This document shows, one piece after another, positions 6,937 to 7,287 of a DNA stretch of 7,287 bases. The position numbers and the translations under genes were made by a program. The stretch covers positions 1 through 7,287 of the forward strand of contig DFWO01000142.1 in NCBI GenBank assembly GCA_002380945.1. The letters run 5' to 3'. Position 1 is the stretch's first letter. Each line of letters starts with the position of its first letter. This DNA is from Methylococcaceae bacterium UBA4132 (GTDB lineage Bacteria; Pseudomonadota; Gammaproteobacteria; Methylococcales; Methylomonadaceae). Under the pieces are notes generated by a model. That model saw only the letters and a program-made list of their open reading frames with translations, was not told the origin of the DNA and did not search any database.

Positions 6937-7076
6937 TTAATATCCCATTTTAAGTAAAATCGCATTAACACCCTGCCAAACGTCACACACGGATAATAAC
7001 CAGTCCACGCCAAATCGTCTTCTGACCGACCTAGACTGTCTTTTAAGATGGCAAAATAACGGACTTTAATAGACAT
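6937..7076 (-). pseudogene. moaD: Frameshifted, truncated moaD relic (molybdopterin synthase small subunit)
   Basis: On the minus strand an ATG at 7076, with AGGA (7086-7083) upstream, opens MSIKVRYFAILKDSLGRSED and then DLAWT, matching the N-terminus of MoaD, the sulfur-carrier subunit of molybdopterin synthase. After about residue 25 (near 7002) the frame turns to nonsense and stops at 6930. A different minus frame continues the family pattern from 6999 as LLSVCDVWQGVNAILLKMGY, then stops at 6937. One lost base (or two gained) near 7000 would join the two parts. Even joined, it gives about 46 residues, whereas MoaD is about 80 and must end in Gly-Gly for thiocarboxylation; that end is absent. 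It is therefore non-functional. It points away from moaC, whereas moa genes usually run together, so it looks like a leftover from an inversion or duplication. The N-terminal match is clear by eye; the family name is from recall. Confidence 0.7.
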
Positions 7077-7100
7077 ATTCATTCCTACAAACACAAAAAA

Positions 7101-7114
7101 GGCGATAATACGCC
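7101..7114 (-). terminator. Small GC hairpin with T run on the minus strand, in front of moaC
   Basis: GGCG (7101-7104) pairs with CGCC (7111-7114) around ATAATA. Read on the minus strand, the hairpin is followed by six T (complement of 7095-7100), the form of a weak intrinsic terminator for leftward transcription. On the plus strand it would sit in the moaC leader and overlaps a -10-like GATAAT (7104-7109). The stem is only four pairs, so the call is tentative. Confidence 0.3.
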
Positions 7115-7140
7115 AACTTTAATCAAATAAACTACTCAAA

Positions 7141-7287
7141 ATGGTACAGTCTTCTCATTTTAACGCGTCTGGCGAAGTACACATGGTCGATGTGGGTGAA
7201 AAAGTAATCACTCAACGTACTGCCATCACGGAAGGTTACATTGAAATGCAGCCTGAAACCTTACAGCTCATTATTAATGGCGAACAT
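7141..7287 (+). CDS. moaC: Cyclic pyranopterin monophosphate synthase MoaC, N-terminal part
   Basis: The first 49 codons of MoaC; the gene runs off the right edge (the full protein is about 160 residues). MoaC acts with MoaA in the first step of molybdenum cofactor synthesis, turning the rearranged GTP intermediate (3',8-cyclo-7,8-dihydro-GTP) into cyclic pyranopterin monophosphate. The start SHFNASGEVHMVDVGEK, the following T-R-A-ITEGYIEM and ETLQLIINGEH match the conserved N-terminus (E. coli: THINAAGEAHMVDVSAK, then SETLAMIIDGRH). The catalytic lysine and histidine residues lie further on and are outside the window. ATG at 7141 is the natural start by alignment, though no good ribosome binding site precedes it (ACTACTCAAA). 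The leader is short and shows no sign of the large Moco riboswitch known upstream of moaA in enterobacteria. It is separated from the tad block by a terminator and by the moaD relic. Confidence 0.93.
   Translation, partial: MVQSSHFNASGEVHMVDVGEKVITQRTAITEGYIEMQPETLQLIINGEH

Noticed and set aside
7077..7140. Moco riboswitch upstream of moaC
   Set aside because: The leader is about 64 bases and AT-rich, far shorter than the known Moco RNA, with only a four-pair hairpin visible.

Overview
The window looks like chromosomal DNA of an AT-rich gammaproteobacterium. The MoaC start and a decayed MoaD copy at the right end resemble proteins I associate with Methylococcales (methanotrophs such as Methylobacter and relatives), but that assignment rests on recall and is tentative.

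Layout. Bases 1-159 hold no convincing gene, only a good -10 box and ribosome binding site for a small exported or membrane-associated protein of unknown function (160-507). The 398-base gap that follows carries a compact 139-bp non-autonomous transposon-like element (621-759). It has 23-bp imperfect terminal inverted repeats, a flanking 8-bp target duplication (TAATTTTT on both sides) and an internal strong inverted repeat. The core of the window (906-5294) is part of a Tad (tight adherence, type IVc pilus) locus: tadA (ATPase), tadB and tadC (inner-membrane platform proteins) and tadD (TPR lipoprotein). A large multi-pass membrane protein of the GT-C-like glycosyltransferase type follows (5372-6859). 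A probable rho-independent terminator (6883-6917) closes this block. Beyond it lies a frameshifted, truncated moaD relic on the minus strand (6937-7076), and then the first 49 codons of moaC (7141 to the edge).

How the genes work together. TadA hydrolyses ATP on the cytoplasmic face and drives TadB/TadC, the platform from which Flp-type pilins are extruded. TadD is a lipoprotein thought to help assemble or stabilise the secretin channel. The membrane protein downstream could modify a surface product such as the pilin, but that is inferred only from position and fold type. The window shows no pilin (flp), prepilin peptidase (tadV), secretin (rcpA/cpaC), rcpC/cpaB, tadZ or tadE/F/G, so the tad genes are split: the block begins directly with tadA after the mobile element. 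moaC belongs to molybdenum cofactor synthesis and is functionally unrelated.

The most notable items are the well-bounded MITE-like element in front of tadA, the undocumented moaD relic lying antisense in front of moaC, and the isolated tadABCD plus GT-C block.
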